Source of the DNA: WHSW01 sp963759295
GTDB lineage: Bacteria; Actinomycetota; Thermoleophilia; Solirubrobacterales; 70-9
Assembly (NCBI GenBank): GCA_963759295.1
Contig: CAVWYT010000011.1
Coordinates: 372,001 to 436,000 of the forward strand
Direction of reading: 5' to 3'
Length of the DNA stretch: 64,000 nt
Below are positions 27,609-36,618 of the stretch, piece after piece; within the stretch, counting starts at the first letter, position 1, and the number at the start of each line of letters is the position of its first letter. The notes below the pieces were generated by a model. The model was not told the origin of the DNA. It did not search any database and saw only the letters and a program-made list of their open reading frames with translations. A program made the position numbers and the translations under genes.

Positions 27609-28552
27609 GTGGAAGCCGGCACTCAGGCGGCAGGCGCGGACGCCGGGGGCGAGAGCCCTCGGCGTCCGCCGCCGCCGCTGGGGCGAGGAGGCTGATCCGG
27701 GCGCTGCTGTTTCTCGCGGCGGCGATCTCGGTCCTGACGACGATCCTGATCGTCGTCGCGCTGCTGAAGGAGTCGATCCCCTTCTTCAAGGACGTCGGCG
27801 CCGCCTTCTTCAGCGACGCCGAGTGGTCGCCGCTGTTCAGCGACCCCGAGTTCGGCATCCGCCAGCTGCTGATCGGGACCTTCCTGGTCACCGGGATCGC
27901 GATCGTGGTCGCGGTCCCGATCGGGATCGGCTCGGCGATCTACCTCTCCGAGTACGCCTCGCCGCGGACGCGCCGGATCGTCAAGCCGATCCTCGAGGTC
28001 CTGGTCGGGGTGCCGACGATCGTCTTCGGCTACTTCGCGCTCACCTTCATCACCCCGACGATCCTCCAGGACATCCTCCACCTCGACGTCCAGGTCTTCA
28101 ACGCGCTCGCGGCCGGGCTGATCATGGGCTTCATGATCGTGCCGACGATCGCCTCGATCTCCGAGGACGCGATGTCGGCCGTCCCCCAGGGCCTGCGCGA
28201 GGGCGCCTACGGGCTCGGCGCGACCAAGCGCCAGGTCGCGACCAAGGTCGTCTTCCCGGCGGCGATCTCGGGCATCGTCGCCTCGATCGTGCTCGGGATC
28301 TCGCGCGGCGTCGGCGAGACGATGATCGTCCTGATCGCCGCCGGGCTGGCGCCGAGCTCGAGCCTCAACCCGCTCGAGCCGCACGCGACGATCACCGCCT
28401 TCATGGGCGCGACCGCGAAGGGCGACAACCCCGCCGGGACGATCGGCTACCAGTCGATCTTCGCCTGCGGCCTGACCCTGTTCGTGCTCACGCTGCTGAT
28501 GAACATGGTCGCGATCCGCTTCGTGCGCAAGTACCGGGAGGTCTACGAGTGA
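27609..28552 (+). CDS. pstC: Phosphate ABC transporter permease PstC, two +1 shifts near the N terminus
   Basis: The body from LIRALLFLAAAISVLTTILI onward is intact, with six membrane helices, the AVYLSEYA-like segment SAIYLSEYASPR and the EAA loop GAYGLGATKRQVATKVVFPAA. The proposed start GTG 27609 (MEAGTQAAGADAGGESPR) needs one base skipped near 27663 and another near 27691 to give VRRRRWGEE-LIRALL. The stop overlaps the pstA GTG (GTGA). With PstA it forms the phosphate channel. Confidence 0.85.
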
Positions 28553-29470
28553 GCGCCGTTCCCGAGGCCGCGGTCGCCGGCGCCGTCCGCACCCGGTTCG
28601 AGTCGGGTCGTTCGACTCGAGTCTGGGAGCTGGCTTTCAAGGGCTGTCTCGCCTCGTGCATCCTGGCGTCGCCTCGATCGTCCTCGTGGTGCTGCTCGGC
28701 CAGGTGCTCGTCGAAGGCGTCGGCTCGCTCAGTCTCGACTTCCTCACCGACGACCCCGTCGCGGATCGACCCGGCGAGCTCGGGGATCGGCCCCGCGCTC
28801 GCCGGGACGCTGTGGCTGATGCTCGTCTGCACCGCGTTCATCATCCCGGTCGGGGTCGCGACCGCCGTCTACCTCGAGGAGTACGCCGACCGCGACCGCT
28901 GGTTCAACCGCTTCATCGAGGTCAACATCCAGAACCTCGCCGCGGTCCCTTCGATCGTCTACGGCGTCCTCGGCCTCGCCTTCCTCGTCCGCGGTCCGCT
29001 GTCGCTCGGCCACGTGCTGCTCGCCGGCGGCCTGACGCTCGGGCTGCTCGTGCTGCCGGTGCTGATCGTCGCCGGCCGCGAGGCGATCCGCGCCGTGCCG
29101 CCCTCGATCCGCGAGGGCTCGATGGCGCTCGGGGCGACCAAGTGGCAGACGATCTGGAAGCAGGTGCTGCCGGCGTCGCTGCCCGGGATCGCGACCGGGG
29201 CGATCCTCTCGCTCTCGCGGGCGATCGGCGAGACGGCGCCGCTGATCGTGATCGGCGCCGCCGCCTTCGCGACCACCTCGCCGAGCGGGATCTTCGAGCG
29301 ACGTCACCGCGCTGCCGATCCAGATCTTCAGCTGGATCTCCGATCCCCAGGACGAGTACAAGGCGCTCGCAGCCGCGGGGATCATCGTCCTGATGGTGAT
29401 CCTGCTGGCGATGAACGCGGTCGCGATCTGGCTGCGCAACAGGTACGAGAAAGAAGTGGTAGGTGATTAG
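28549..29470 (+). CDS. pstA: Phosphate ABC transporter permease PstA, about four +1 shifts
   Basis: The frame starts with GTG overlapping pstC. The N terminus (ELAFKGCLASCIL) needs a net two extra bases removed between about 28641 and 28668 to reach VASIVLVVLLGQVLVEG. Further single bases must be skipped near 28755 (SRIDPASSGIGPALAGTLW) and 29299 (DVTALPIQIFSWISDPQDEY). The core has VYLEEYADRDRWFN and the EAA loop GSMALGATKWQTIWKQVLP. The end is EKEVVGD-stop at 29468. The product is about 303 residues. Confidence 0.82.
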
Positions 29471-29486
29471 CTTGGAAGGCAGAATC

Positions 29487-30383
29487 GTGACCGACCCAGA
29501 GAGACACAGAGCAGGAACGCGGCGTTCCCGGAATCGACCTCGGCGAGACGGTCAGCGAGGCGCACGCGGACGGCCGGTCGGTGAGAACGCTCACCGACGC
29601 GCGAGGCGGTGTTCGAGCTCGAGGACGTGACCGTCTCCTACGGCGGCAAGCCGGCGGTCTCCGACGTCTCGATGGCGATGTACAGGAACGCGATCACCGC
29701 GCTGATCGGTCCCTCGGGCTGCGGCAAGTCGACGCTGATCCGCTGCCTCAACCGGATGAACGACCTGATCCCCTCGGCGCGCGGTCGACGGCAAGGTCCT
29801 CTACCACGGCGAGGACATCTACGGCGAGCAGGTCGACCCGGTCGAGGTCCGCAAGCGGATCGGGATGGTGTTCCAGAAGCCGAACCCGTTCCCGAAGTCG
29901 ATCTACGACAACATCGCCTTCGGCCCGCGGATCCTCGGACATGGACGGGGACATGGACGAGATCGTCGAGCGCGCCCTGCGCCGCGCGGCGCTCTGGGAC
30001 GAGGTCAAGGACCGGCTCGAGACGAACGCGTTCGGCATGTCGGGCGGCCAGCAGCAGCGCCTCTGCATCGCCCGCTGCCTCGCGGTCGAACCCCGACGTG
30101 ATCCTGATGGACGAGCCCTGCTCGGCGCTCGACCCGATCTCGACCGGGAAGATCGAGGACCTGATGCTGGAGCTGAAGAGCGACTACTCGATCGTGATCG
30201 TCACCCACAACATGCAGCAGGCCGCGCGGGTCTCGGACATGACCGCCTTCCTGATCGTCAAGCTCGACGCCGACGAGAAGCATCGCCAGGGGCGGCTGGT
30301 CGAGTACGACGTGACCGAGAAGATCTTCACCAACCCCGCGCGACTCGCGAACGGAGGATTACGTGACCGGGAAGGTCGGCTGA
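29487..30383 (+). CDS. pstB: Phosphate ABC transporter ATPase PstB, six +1 shifts
   Basis: GTG 29487 is inferred from the N-terminal extension MTDPERHRAGT. The ATPase body has VFELEDVTVSYGGKPAV, Walker A GPSGCGKST, RIGMVFQKPNPFPKSIYDN, signature MSGGQQQRLCIARCLAV, Walker B VILMDEPCSALDP and THNMQQAARVSD. It ends in the PstB-typical DSRTEDYVTGKVG. One base must be skipped near 29520, 29602, 29783, 29940, 30088 and 30341. The inferred length is about 296 residues. The stop overlaps phoU (TGATG). Confidence 0.85.
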
Positions 30384-31082
30384 TGCCCGAGGGAGTCCGG
30401 GTCCAGTACCAGGAGGAGCTCCAGAGCGCTCGAGGCCCGCGCCCTCGACGGGCTCGACCTCGTCTCGGGTCAGCTCGACAGGGCGGTCGAGGCGGTCGAG
30501 CACCAGGACACCGAGCTCGCCGAGCTGGTGATCGCCAACGACGACGTCATCGACGGCCGCTACCTGGAGATCCACCAGTCGATCCTCACCCTGCTCGCCA
30601 CCCAGGCGCCGGTCGCCACCGACCTGCGATTGATCGCAGCGCTGCTGCACCTGATGAAGGCGATCGAGCGGATGGGAGATCAGTGCGTGAACATCGCCAA
30701 GCTGATCCCGATCGCCGGGCACGAGCCGCCCGCCGACGAGCGCATCGTCAAGGACGTGGTGACGATGGGCAAGCAGGTCAAGACCCAGCTCTCGCAAGCG
30801 AGGCGGGCATTCGCCGAGCGCGACGTCGAGATGGCCCGCGACCTGGTCCGCCAGGACGATCTGGTCGACAACCTGAACAAGGAGATCTTCCGGATCGCGC
30901 TCGAGATCGGCGACGACCACGACCGCCGCGAGTGGGCGATGACGATGATCCTCGTCGCCCGCGCGATCGAGCGGATCGGCGACAACACGGTGGACATCGG
31001 CGAGCAGGTCGCGTTCGTCGTCACCGGATTGTTTCGAGAGTTCCAGGACGCCTCGCACCCCGGCCAGCCGGTCCCCTCCTAG
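30383..31082 (+). CDS. phoU: Phosphate transport regulator PhoU, one +1 shift near its start
   Basis: The start is ATG 30383 (MPEGVRVQYQEELQSA). One base is skipped near 30431, then the frame is intact to 31082, giving about 233 residues. Two PhoU three-helix repeats are visible, with metal-binding-type motifs such as EHQDTELAELVIANDDVID and MGDQCVNIAKL, and ERIGDNTVDIGEQVAF in the second repeat. PhoU represses Pho signalling through the Pst transporter and a sensor kinase. It is the last gene of the pst operon and the point where the dense run of shifts stops. Confidence 0.9.
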
Positions 31083-31101
31083 GCGCGCGCCGCCGAGGCT
31101 T

Positions 31102-31842
31102 CTAACCGGGCCGATAGTCGAGCAGCTCCTCGCGCTCGTCGCCACCGGAGACGTTGACCGTGAGCGCCGGCCCGACGCCCGGCGCGTAGAGCTTCAGCTC
31201 AGACACCCGGGGCTCGAGCGGGTTGGTGTCGCGGGTCATCAACGCACCGTCGAAGTGGCCGAACGGGACCTCGACCTGCTCCTCGGTACTCAGGACCTCG
31301 CCCTGGTCCTCCGCCTCGCCCGCGTAGTACTCCTGCCGGTAACCGAGCCCCGGCTGCGGGTCGGCGGGCATGATGATCCCGGCCTCGGCGCCGTCGACGC
31401 CGGCGTGGAAGGAGCCCTCGCGCGTCGCCACCTTTCCGTTCTCGTATTCGGCCGTGTCCTCGCCCATGTACCAGATGTTGCCGTCCGAGTCCTGGGCGTA
31501 GTAGTCGCTGGTCACCTCCACCGGAGCGCCCGACTCGCTGACCACGTCGCGGACCACGCGCGCCTCGATCCCGGCGATCGTCCGGGTTCGATCGGTGACC
31601 GTGACGACGACACGCTGCGCCGGCCCGGCGCCGGATCGCTCGCGATAGACCCAGCGGCTGCCGGGCGCCATCGGCCACCAGCGGTTGTCGATCGCGGCGC
31701 TGAACTCGGCCGGATCGAGCTCGACGTGCTCGCCACCCTGCGGCAGAGCGGTGGCGGGCTCGTCCTCCGAGCCGCATCCGGCGGCCCCGGCGGCGATTGC
31801 GAGCGCGGCGGCGATCGCCAGCGGGTTGGTGGTCGGTCTCAT
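31102..31842 (-). CDS. Exported lipoprotein, unknown function
   Basis: The 246-residue protein has a signal peptide ending in lipobox AAGC (Cys23). The mature part begins with GSEDEPATALPQGGEHVEL and contains NRWWPMAPGSRWVYRE and DYYAQDSDGNIWYMGEDTAEY, with several repeated beta-type segments. No enzyme motif is seen. It is divergent from the second two-component system. A TGAAA direct-repeat pair (31886, 31897) lies ~45 bp upstream, so it is probably controlled by that system. Confidence 0.8.
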   Translation of the reverse strand: MRPTTNPLAIAAALAIAAGAAGCGSEDEPATALPQGGEHVELDPAEFSAAIDNRWWPMAPGSRWVYRERSGAGPAQRVVVTVTDRTRTIAGIEARVVRDVVSESGAPVEVTSDYYAQDSDGNIWYMGEDTAEYENGKVATREGSFHAGVDGAEAGIIMPADPQPGLGYRQEYYAGEAEDQGEVLSTEEQVEVPFGHFDGALMTRDTNPLEPRVSELKLYAPGVGPALTVNVSGGDEREELLDYRPG

Positions 31843-31884
31843 CGAGGCTCCCTTCGTTGGTCGTCGTCGTTATCTCGCGCGGCG

Positions 31885-31901
31885 ATGAAAGCCTCGTGAA
31901 A
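31885..31901 (-). promoter_or_regulatory. Direct repeat TTTCA-N6-TTTCA in front of the lipoprotein gene
   Basis: On the minus strand TTTCA(C/T) occurs twice, at 31901-31897 and 31890-31886, spaced 11 bp. It is the same element as in front of the response regulator and PepSY genes, here oriented toward the lipoprotein gene. Confidence 0.55.
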
Positions 31902-31924
31902 GCCGACCCGGGTCGCACCGAGCC

Positions 31925-31941
31925 TTTCATCTCGCTTTCAT
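31925..31941 (+). promoter_or_regulatory. Direct repeat TTTCAT-N5-TTTCAT in front of the response regulator gene
   Basis: TTTCAT occurs at 31925 and 31936, 11 bp apart, 33 bp before the ATG at 31974. OmpR-family regulators bind such tandem 11-bp half sites, so autoregulation is likely. Confidence 0.6.
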
Positions 31942-31973
31942 GTCCGGAAGCGAGGCTGACTCGCGAGGCTGCG

Positions 31974-32654
31974 ATGCGAGTTCTGATCGTCGAGGACCAG
32001 GTGAAGATGGCGGCCTTGATTCGTCGGGGGCTGCGCAAGGAGGGGATCGCCGCCGACGTCGCCATCAGGGGCGAGGACGCGCTCTGGATGGCGGAGGCGA
32101 CCGAGTACGACGCGATCGTCCTCGACGTGATGCTCCCGGGGATCGACGGCTTCGAGGTCTGTCGCCGGCTGCGCGCGAACGAGGCCTGGGCGCCGATCCT
32201 GATCCTGACCGCCCGTGACGCGGTCCGCGACCGGGTCGCCGGCCTCGACAGCGGCGCCGACGACTACCTGGTGAAGCCGTTCTCCTACGCCGAGCTGCTC
32301 GCGCGCCTGCGGGCGCTGGTGCGACGAGGTCCGGTCGAGCGCCCCGCCGAGCTCACCGTCGGGTCGCTGCGCCTCGACCCGGCTCGCCGGCGCGCCTGGC
32401 GGGGAGAGACGGAGATCGAGCTCTCGCCGAAGGAGTTCTCGATCCTCCAGGTATTCATGCGCCGGCCCGGGGAGGTGCTGTCGCGGTTCGCCCTGCTCGA
32501 GCACGCCTGGGACTACGACTATGAGAACCGCTCCAACGTGGTCGAGTCCTACATCCGCCTGCTGCGCAAGAAGGTCGACCGGCCGTTCGGGACCGAGTCG
32601 ATCGAGACCGTGCGTGGGGCTGGATATCGCCTGCGAGAGGACGGCGGGCGGTGA
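31974..32654 (+). CDS. OmpR-family response regulator
   Basis: This 226-residue protein has a receiver domain with acidic residues in LIVEDQ, the phosphoacceptor Asp51 in IVLDVMLPGIDG and Lys about 101 in DDYLVKPFSYAELL. A winged-helix effector domain follows, with ELSPKEFSILQVFMRRPGE and SYIRLLRKKVDR, and ends GAGYRLRE. ATG 31974 was chosen because the receiver fold starts at MRVLIVED. It overlaps the kinase gene start by 4 bp (GTGA). It most likely controls the three TTTCA-repeat promoters around it. Confidence 0.93.
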   Translation: MRVLIVEDQVKMAALIRRGLRKEGIAADVAIRGEDALWMAEATEYDAIVLDVMLPGIDGFEVCRRLRANEAWAPILILTARDAVRDRVAGLDSGADDYLVKPFSYAELLARLRALVRRGPVERPAELTVGSLRLDPARRRAWRGETEIELSPKEFSILQVFMRRPGEVLSRFALLEHAWDYDYENRSNVVESYIRLLRKKVDRPFGTESIETVRGAGYRLREDGGR

Positions 32655-34027
32655 GCCGGCTGCCGATCCGGGCTCGGGTGACCGTGGCCTTCGGCGGTGC
32701 GATGGCGGTGCTGCTCGCCGGTCTCGGGACGTTCGTCTACCTGCGATTCGAGGCGCACCTCAACGCGACAATCGACCAGGGTCTGCGGTCGCGCGCGGAC
32801 GAGGTCGCGGCGCTGGCGGACGAGCGCGACTCGGGTCTGCGCGACAGCAATCCGGGCGCGCTGTCGGAGAGCGACGACAGCTTCGCGCAGCTGCTCTCCC
32901 CGAGCGGCCGGTTGCTCGACACCACGCCCCAGCTCGGCGATCGTTCCGCGCTGCCCGCCGAGGCGCTGGTCGCGGCTCGATCGGCGCCGGTGCTCGTCGA
33001 CGTGGCGAGCGAGCCCGCGGCCGACGCCGGCCCGGCGCGGCTACTTGCCTCGCCCACCGTCGCGCGCGGGCGCAGCCTGATCGTCGTCGTCGGCGCCGCC
33101 CTCGACGACCGCGACGATGCGCTGCACAACCTCGCAGCCGTGATCTTGATCGGGGGCCCGGTGGCGCTCGCGCTCGCCACGCTGCTCGGCTACGGCGCGG
33201 CCGGGCTCGCCCTCCGACCGGTCGAGGCGATGCGGCGGCGCGCGGCGGCGATCTCCGCCGATCAGCTCGACGAGCGGCTCCCACTGCCGGCGGCCGACGA
33301 CGAGCTCCGGCGGCTGGGTGAGACGCTGAACCGGATGCTCGACCGGCTGGAGACGGCGATCGAGCGCGAGCGCACGTTCGTCGACGACGCCAGCCACGAG
33401 CTGCGCACCCCGCTGGCCCTTCACAAGACCGAGCTCGAGCTCGCGCTGCGCTATGCCGACGAGCCGGCCGCGCTACGGGCCGCGATCGCCTCGGCGATCG
33501 AGGAGGTCGACCGTCTGATCGGGCTCGCCGAGGACCTGCTCGTCGTCGCTCGCTCGGAGAAGGGCAGGCTGGCGATCGAGTCGCAGCGAATCGACGTGCG
33601 GGGCCTGTTCGCGGATCTGCGCGAGCGGTTCTCGTCGCGGGCGCGGGAATCCGGACGCGAGCTGCTCGTCGGCGACGTCGAGATCGAGGTGCTCGAGGCC
33701 GACCGCCTGCGGCTCGAGCAGGCGCTGACGAACCTGATCGACAACGCGCTGCGGTACGGGGAGGGCGAGGTCGTGCTCAGCGCTCGCGCCGTGGACAGCT
33801 CGGTGCGCCTGGGCGTTCGCGATCGGGGGCCCGGCTTCCCGGAGGGCCTCGCCGACCGCGCCTTCGAGCGCTTCACGCGCGCCGACGTGGCTCGCGTCAG
33901 CGGCGGCACCGGGCTCGGCCTGGCGATCGTCGGGACGATCGCGAGCGCGCATCGCGGATCGGTGGGAGCGCGCAACCTCCAGCCCACGGGCGCCGACGTA
34001 TGGATCGAGCTGCCCAACGGCTCGTGA
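32651..34027 (+). CDS. Two-component sensor histidine kinase
   Basis: The protein has 458 residues from GTG 32651. Two membrane helices lie at about residues 13-34 and 160-184 and enclose a ~125-residue extracytoplasmic sensor. The HAMP domain is at about 185-237. The phosphoacceptor is His249 in DDASHELRTPL. The ATPase domain has LIDNALRYGEG (N box), VRDRGPGFPEG (G1) and GGTGLGLAIV (G2). The signal it senses is unknown. The adjacent PepSY protein and lipoprotein are candidate outputs or accessory sensors. Confidence 0.93.
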   Translation: MSRLPIRARVTVAFGGAMAVLLAGLGTFVYLRFEAHLNATIDQGLRSRADEVAALADERDSGLRDSNPGALSESDDSFAQLLSPSGRLLDTTPQLGDRSALPAEALVAARSAPVLVDVASEPAADAGPARLLASPTVARGRSLIVVVGAALDDRDDALHNLAAVILIGGPVALALATLLGYGAAGLALRPVEAMRRRAAAISADQLDERLPLPAADDELRRLGETLNRMLDRLETAIERERTFVDDASHELRTPLALHKTELELALRYADEPAALRAAIASAIEEVDRLIGLAEDLLVVARSEKGRLAIESQRIDVRGLFADLRERFSSRARESGRELLVGDVEIEVLEADRLRLEQALTNLIDNALRYGEGEVVLSARAVDSSVRLGVRDRGPGFPEGLADRAFERFTRADVARVSGGTGLGLAIVGTIASAHRGSVGARNLQPTGADVWIELPNGS

Positions 34028-34032
34028 GCGCC

Positions 34033-34049
34033 TTTCACGGTCGTTTCAT
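34033..34049 (+). promoter_or_regulatory. Direct repeat TTTCAC-N5-TTTCAT in front of the PepSY gene
   Basis: TTTCA occurs at 34033 and 34044, 11 bp apart. It is followed at about 34060 by TACAAC, a -10-like element at suitable distance for activation from an adjacent OmpR-type site. Confidence 0.6.
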
Positions 34050-34094
34050 CGCCCGCTCCTACAACTTGGCACTGGACACCGAGAGGAGGAATCG

Positions 34095-34409
34095 ATGAGC
34101 AAGCACCGGATGTACGTGATCGCGGGGGTAGCGGTCCTGGCCGTCGGCGCCGGTGGGTCGGCTGCCGCCCTCGCCGGCGGCGGCGATGACGGCGACGCGA
34201 GCGCCACCGGCCCGGGCGCCGATCGGGCGCAAGCGGCGGCGCTGCGGATCACAGGCGGCGGCACCGCGAACGCGGTCGAGCGCGACTCCGAGGACGGCGC
34301 CACCTGGGAGGTCGAGGTCACCGAGCCCGACGGCCGGACCGTCGACGTGCGCCTCGATCACGCCTACCGCCTGGTCACGGTCGAGGGCGACACCGAGGCG
34401 ACCGACTAG
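34095..34409 (+). CDS. Small exported PepSY-domain protein
   Basis: The 104-residue protein has an N-terminal signal or anchor (MYVIAGVAVLAVGAGGSAAALAGG). A Gly/Asp/Ala linker follows, then a single PepSY-like fold: AAALRITGGGTANAVERDSE, TWEVEVTEPDGRTVDVRLD and YRLVTVEGD. PepSY domains often inhibit proteases or modulate sensors outside the cell. AGGAGG precedes the ATG. It follows the kinase gene and carries its own TTTCA-repeat promoter. Confidence 0.8.
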   Translation: MSKHRMYVIAGVAVLAVGAGGSAAALAGGGDDGDASATGPGADRAQAAALRITGGGTANAVERDSEDGATWEVEVTEPDGRTVDVRLDHAYRLVTVEGDTEATD

Positions 34410-34448
34410 GCATGCAGCCCGCTACCCGCCTCATCCGCGTGGTTTGGC

Positions 34449-35358
34449 ATGATCGAGGCGATGCTTTGCGCGGCGGTCGACATCGGGTCGAACACCACGC
34501 GCGTGCTCGTCGCCGAGCCCCAGGAGGGCCAGCTTCGCAAGGTGATGGAGCAGCGCGCCTACACGAGGTTCGAGAAGTCCTCGAAGCGCAAGAACCGGAT
34601 CGTCGACGAGAAGATCGCCGAGCTGGCCGAAGTCGTCACGACCCAGGTCAGGCTCGCCGAGGAGCTCGGCGCCGAGGCAATCCGGATCGTTGCCACCGCG
34701 GCGATTCGTGAGGCGAAGAACGCCGACGAGGTCGCCGCGAGGATCGCCGAGCGCGCCGGCGATGCCGGTGGAGGTGCTGAGCGAGGAGGAGGAGGGCCGG
34801 CTCGCCTTCCTCGGCGCGACGAAGACGCTCGGCCACCCGGTGGAGGGTCGGATCGGCGTCGTCGACGTCGGCGGAGGGTCATCGGAGATCATCCTCGGCA
34901 CGGCGGCCGGCGGGGTCAGCGAGGTGCGGTCGTTCAAGATCGGCTCGGGGGCGGTCGCCGAGGAGTTCTTCACCAGGGATCCCCCGTCGGCATCGGAGAT
35001 CCGGGCGCTGCGCGACTACATCGACGATTTTTTCGCCGGGGTCGAGGTGCCGCATCCCGATCAGGCGGTGGCGGTCGGCGGCAGCGCGACCTCCCTGCGG
35101 ACCCTGGTGGGTGCGGTGCTCGAGTACGAGACCTTGGAGCGGGCGGTGCGGGTGCTGACCGGGGCGGAGATCGGTGAGGTCGCGAAGCGGTTCGAGCTCG
35201 ACGCGCGGCGGGTTCGGATCCTGCCGGCGGGGGTGCTGATCCTCGAGAAGCTCTCCGAGCTGCTCGGCCAGCCGCTTCAGATCGGCAAGGGCGGACTGCG
35301 CGAGGGAGTCATCCTCGACCTGCTCACCAACGGCGCCACGACCGCGGTCGCCGCCTGA
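34449..35358 (+). CDS. ppx: Exopolyphosphatase Ppx/GppA family, +1 shift near 34761
   Basis: The N-terminal phosphate-binding motif is AAVDIGSNTTRVLVAE. One base must be skipped near 34761 (ggc-[g]-atg) to continue as MPVEVLSEEEEGRLAFLGA. VVDVGGGSSEIILG (phosphate loop 2) and RVRILPAGVLILEKL follow. The inferred product is about 302 residues, the short actinobacterial form without an HD domain. It releases phosphate from polyphosphate or (p)ppGpp-type substrates. ATG 34461 is an alternative start. ppk1 and two CHAD genes lie downstream. Confidence 0.85.
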
Positions 35359-35403
35359 GCGGCCCGCCGCATCGGGCATGCGGCTCGCGTTAGGCTGATT
35401 CGC

Positions 35404-35946
35404 ATGTCGAAGGCACGTCCGATCCCCGGGCTGGGAGAGGACGACTCCTACGCGTCGGGGGCCGCCAAGGTCGTCGCCACCCGCGCCCGGGAGCTGGCCG
35501 ACCATGCCGAGGGGGTGCTCGACACGACCGACATCGAGCGTCTGCACGACATGCGGGTCGCGACGCGGCGGCTGCGCGCGGCGCTCGAGGTGTTCGAGCC
35601 CTGCTTCCCTCGCAAGCGCTACCGGGCCGCGCTCGGGGAGGTCAAGGCGTTGGCCGCCGCGCTCGGCGAACGTCGCGACCGCGATGTCGCGATCGTCGCC
35701 CTGACCGGCTTCGGGGCCCGCGTCGGTCGGGCCGAGGCGCCGGGCCTCGCCAGCCTGATCCGCGAGCTCCGCGCCGAGCAGGCGCGGGCCAACGAGGCGC
35801 TGGCGCCGTTGGTGACGCGAGAGCGGCTGCGAGCGCTCGACGGGCGGTTGCACGACTTGGTCGCGGCGGCCGCCGATGACGACGGGGCGGCCGTCGGCGC
35901 GGCGGGCGACGGCCGACCGGTCGGCCGCGAGGCGGCCGTCGGATGA
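35404..35946 (+). CDS. CHAD-domain protein (polyphosphate-binding family)
   Basis: The 180-residue protein has the conserved-histidine alpha-helical core: LADHAEGVLDTTDIERLHDM and RVATRRLRAALEVFEPC, with regularly spaced His and Arg, and GERRDRDVAIVAL. CHAD domains bind polyphosphate and target proteins to polyphosphate granules. It holds only about one half of a full CHAD (two four-helix bundles). The next gene, overlapping by 4 bp, provides a second half. Confidence 0.85.
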   Translation: MSKARPIPGLGEDDSYASGAAKVVATRARELADHAEGVLDTTDIERLHDMRVATRRLRAALEVFEPCFPRKRYRAALGEVKALAAALGERRDRDVAIVALTGFGARVGRAEAPGLASLIRELRAEQARANEALAPLVTRERLRALDGRLHDLVAAAADDDGAAVGAAGDGRPVGREAAVG

Positions 35947-36569
35947 GGGCGAGGTCGATCAAGAAGCTCGATCCCGAGCGCAGCCTGGCCGAGAACGCGG
36001 CGAGGATCGTCGAGACGCGAGCCGACGAGCTGCGTTCCTTCGCCCCGGCGGCGCTCGAGCCCGATGGCTCGTCGGCTCAGCACGACATGCGGATTGCCGC
36101 CAAGCGGTTGCGATACGTGCTCGAGGCAACCGGCTTCTGCTTCGGGCGACCGGCCGTGATCGCCCGCCGGCGCGCGAAGGAGCTTCAGGAGGTGCTGGGC
36201 GAGATCCACGATTGCGACGTGATGTTGCCGCGGATCGCCGCGCACGTCGAGCGGTTGCGGGCACAGGACGCCGAGGCAGTTCGCGAGCGGGCCGGCCAGG
36301 CGCTGGACCTTGACCCGGCGCTCGCGGCGCAGGCCCCCAACCGGACCGCGTATCGGGGCCTCGAGGTGCTCGCCGTCCACACGGCCGCTCGTCGGGCCGT
36401 GCTCTTCGACCGGTTCACCGAGCTCTGGGCAGGGATCGAGCGCGACGGTGATCTCAGGCGGCTGCGGCGGGCGACCGCGCGCAAGCGCGACGAGGCGCGC
36501 GAGCGGCGCGGCTCGAGCGAATCAGGCGCCTCGCCGACGAACGCTGCGCCCCGACCCGCTGTGCTCTGA
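35943..36569 (+). CDS. CHAD-domain protein, second copy
   Basis: The 208-residue protein has ARIVETRADELRSFAP, QHDMRIAAKRLRYVLEATGF and DCDVMLPRIAAHVERL, the CHAD pattern of basic residues and histidines. ATG 35943 overlaps the previous TGA (ATGA). Together the two products equal one full-length CHAD protein, so this may be a split gene whose parts assemble. The C terminus is Arg-rich and disordered (AARARRDEARERRG-like). Confidence 0.85.
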   Translation: MRARSIKKLDPERSLAENAARIVETRADELRSFAPAALEPDGSSAQHDMRIAAKRLRYVLEATGFCFGRPAVIARRRAKELQEVLGEIHDCDVMLPRIAAHVERLRAQDAEAVRERAGQALDLDPALAAQAPNRTAYRGLEVLAVHTAARRAVLFDRFTELWAGIERDGDLRRLRRATARKRDEARERRGSSESGASPTNAAPRPAVL

Positions 36570-36618
36570 GTCGCGACCGCACCCTGCGGGTAGATTGCAG
36601 CGAGTGGCGGGACCCTGC

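Noticed and set aside
26587..30383. Calling the pst operon an ordinary pseudogene cluster
   Set aside because: Random decay would give both insertions and deletions, stop codons and motif loss. Here only +1 changes occur and motifs and Pho boxes are preserved.
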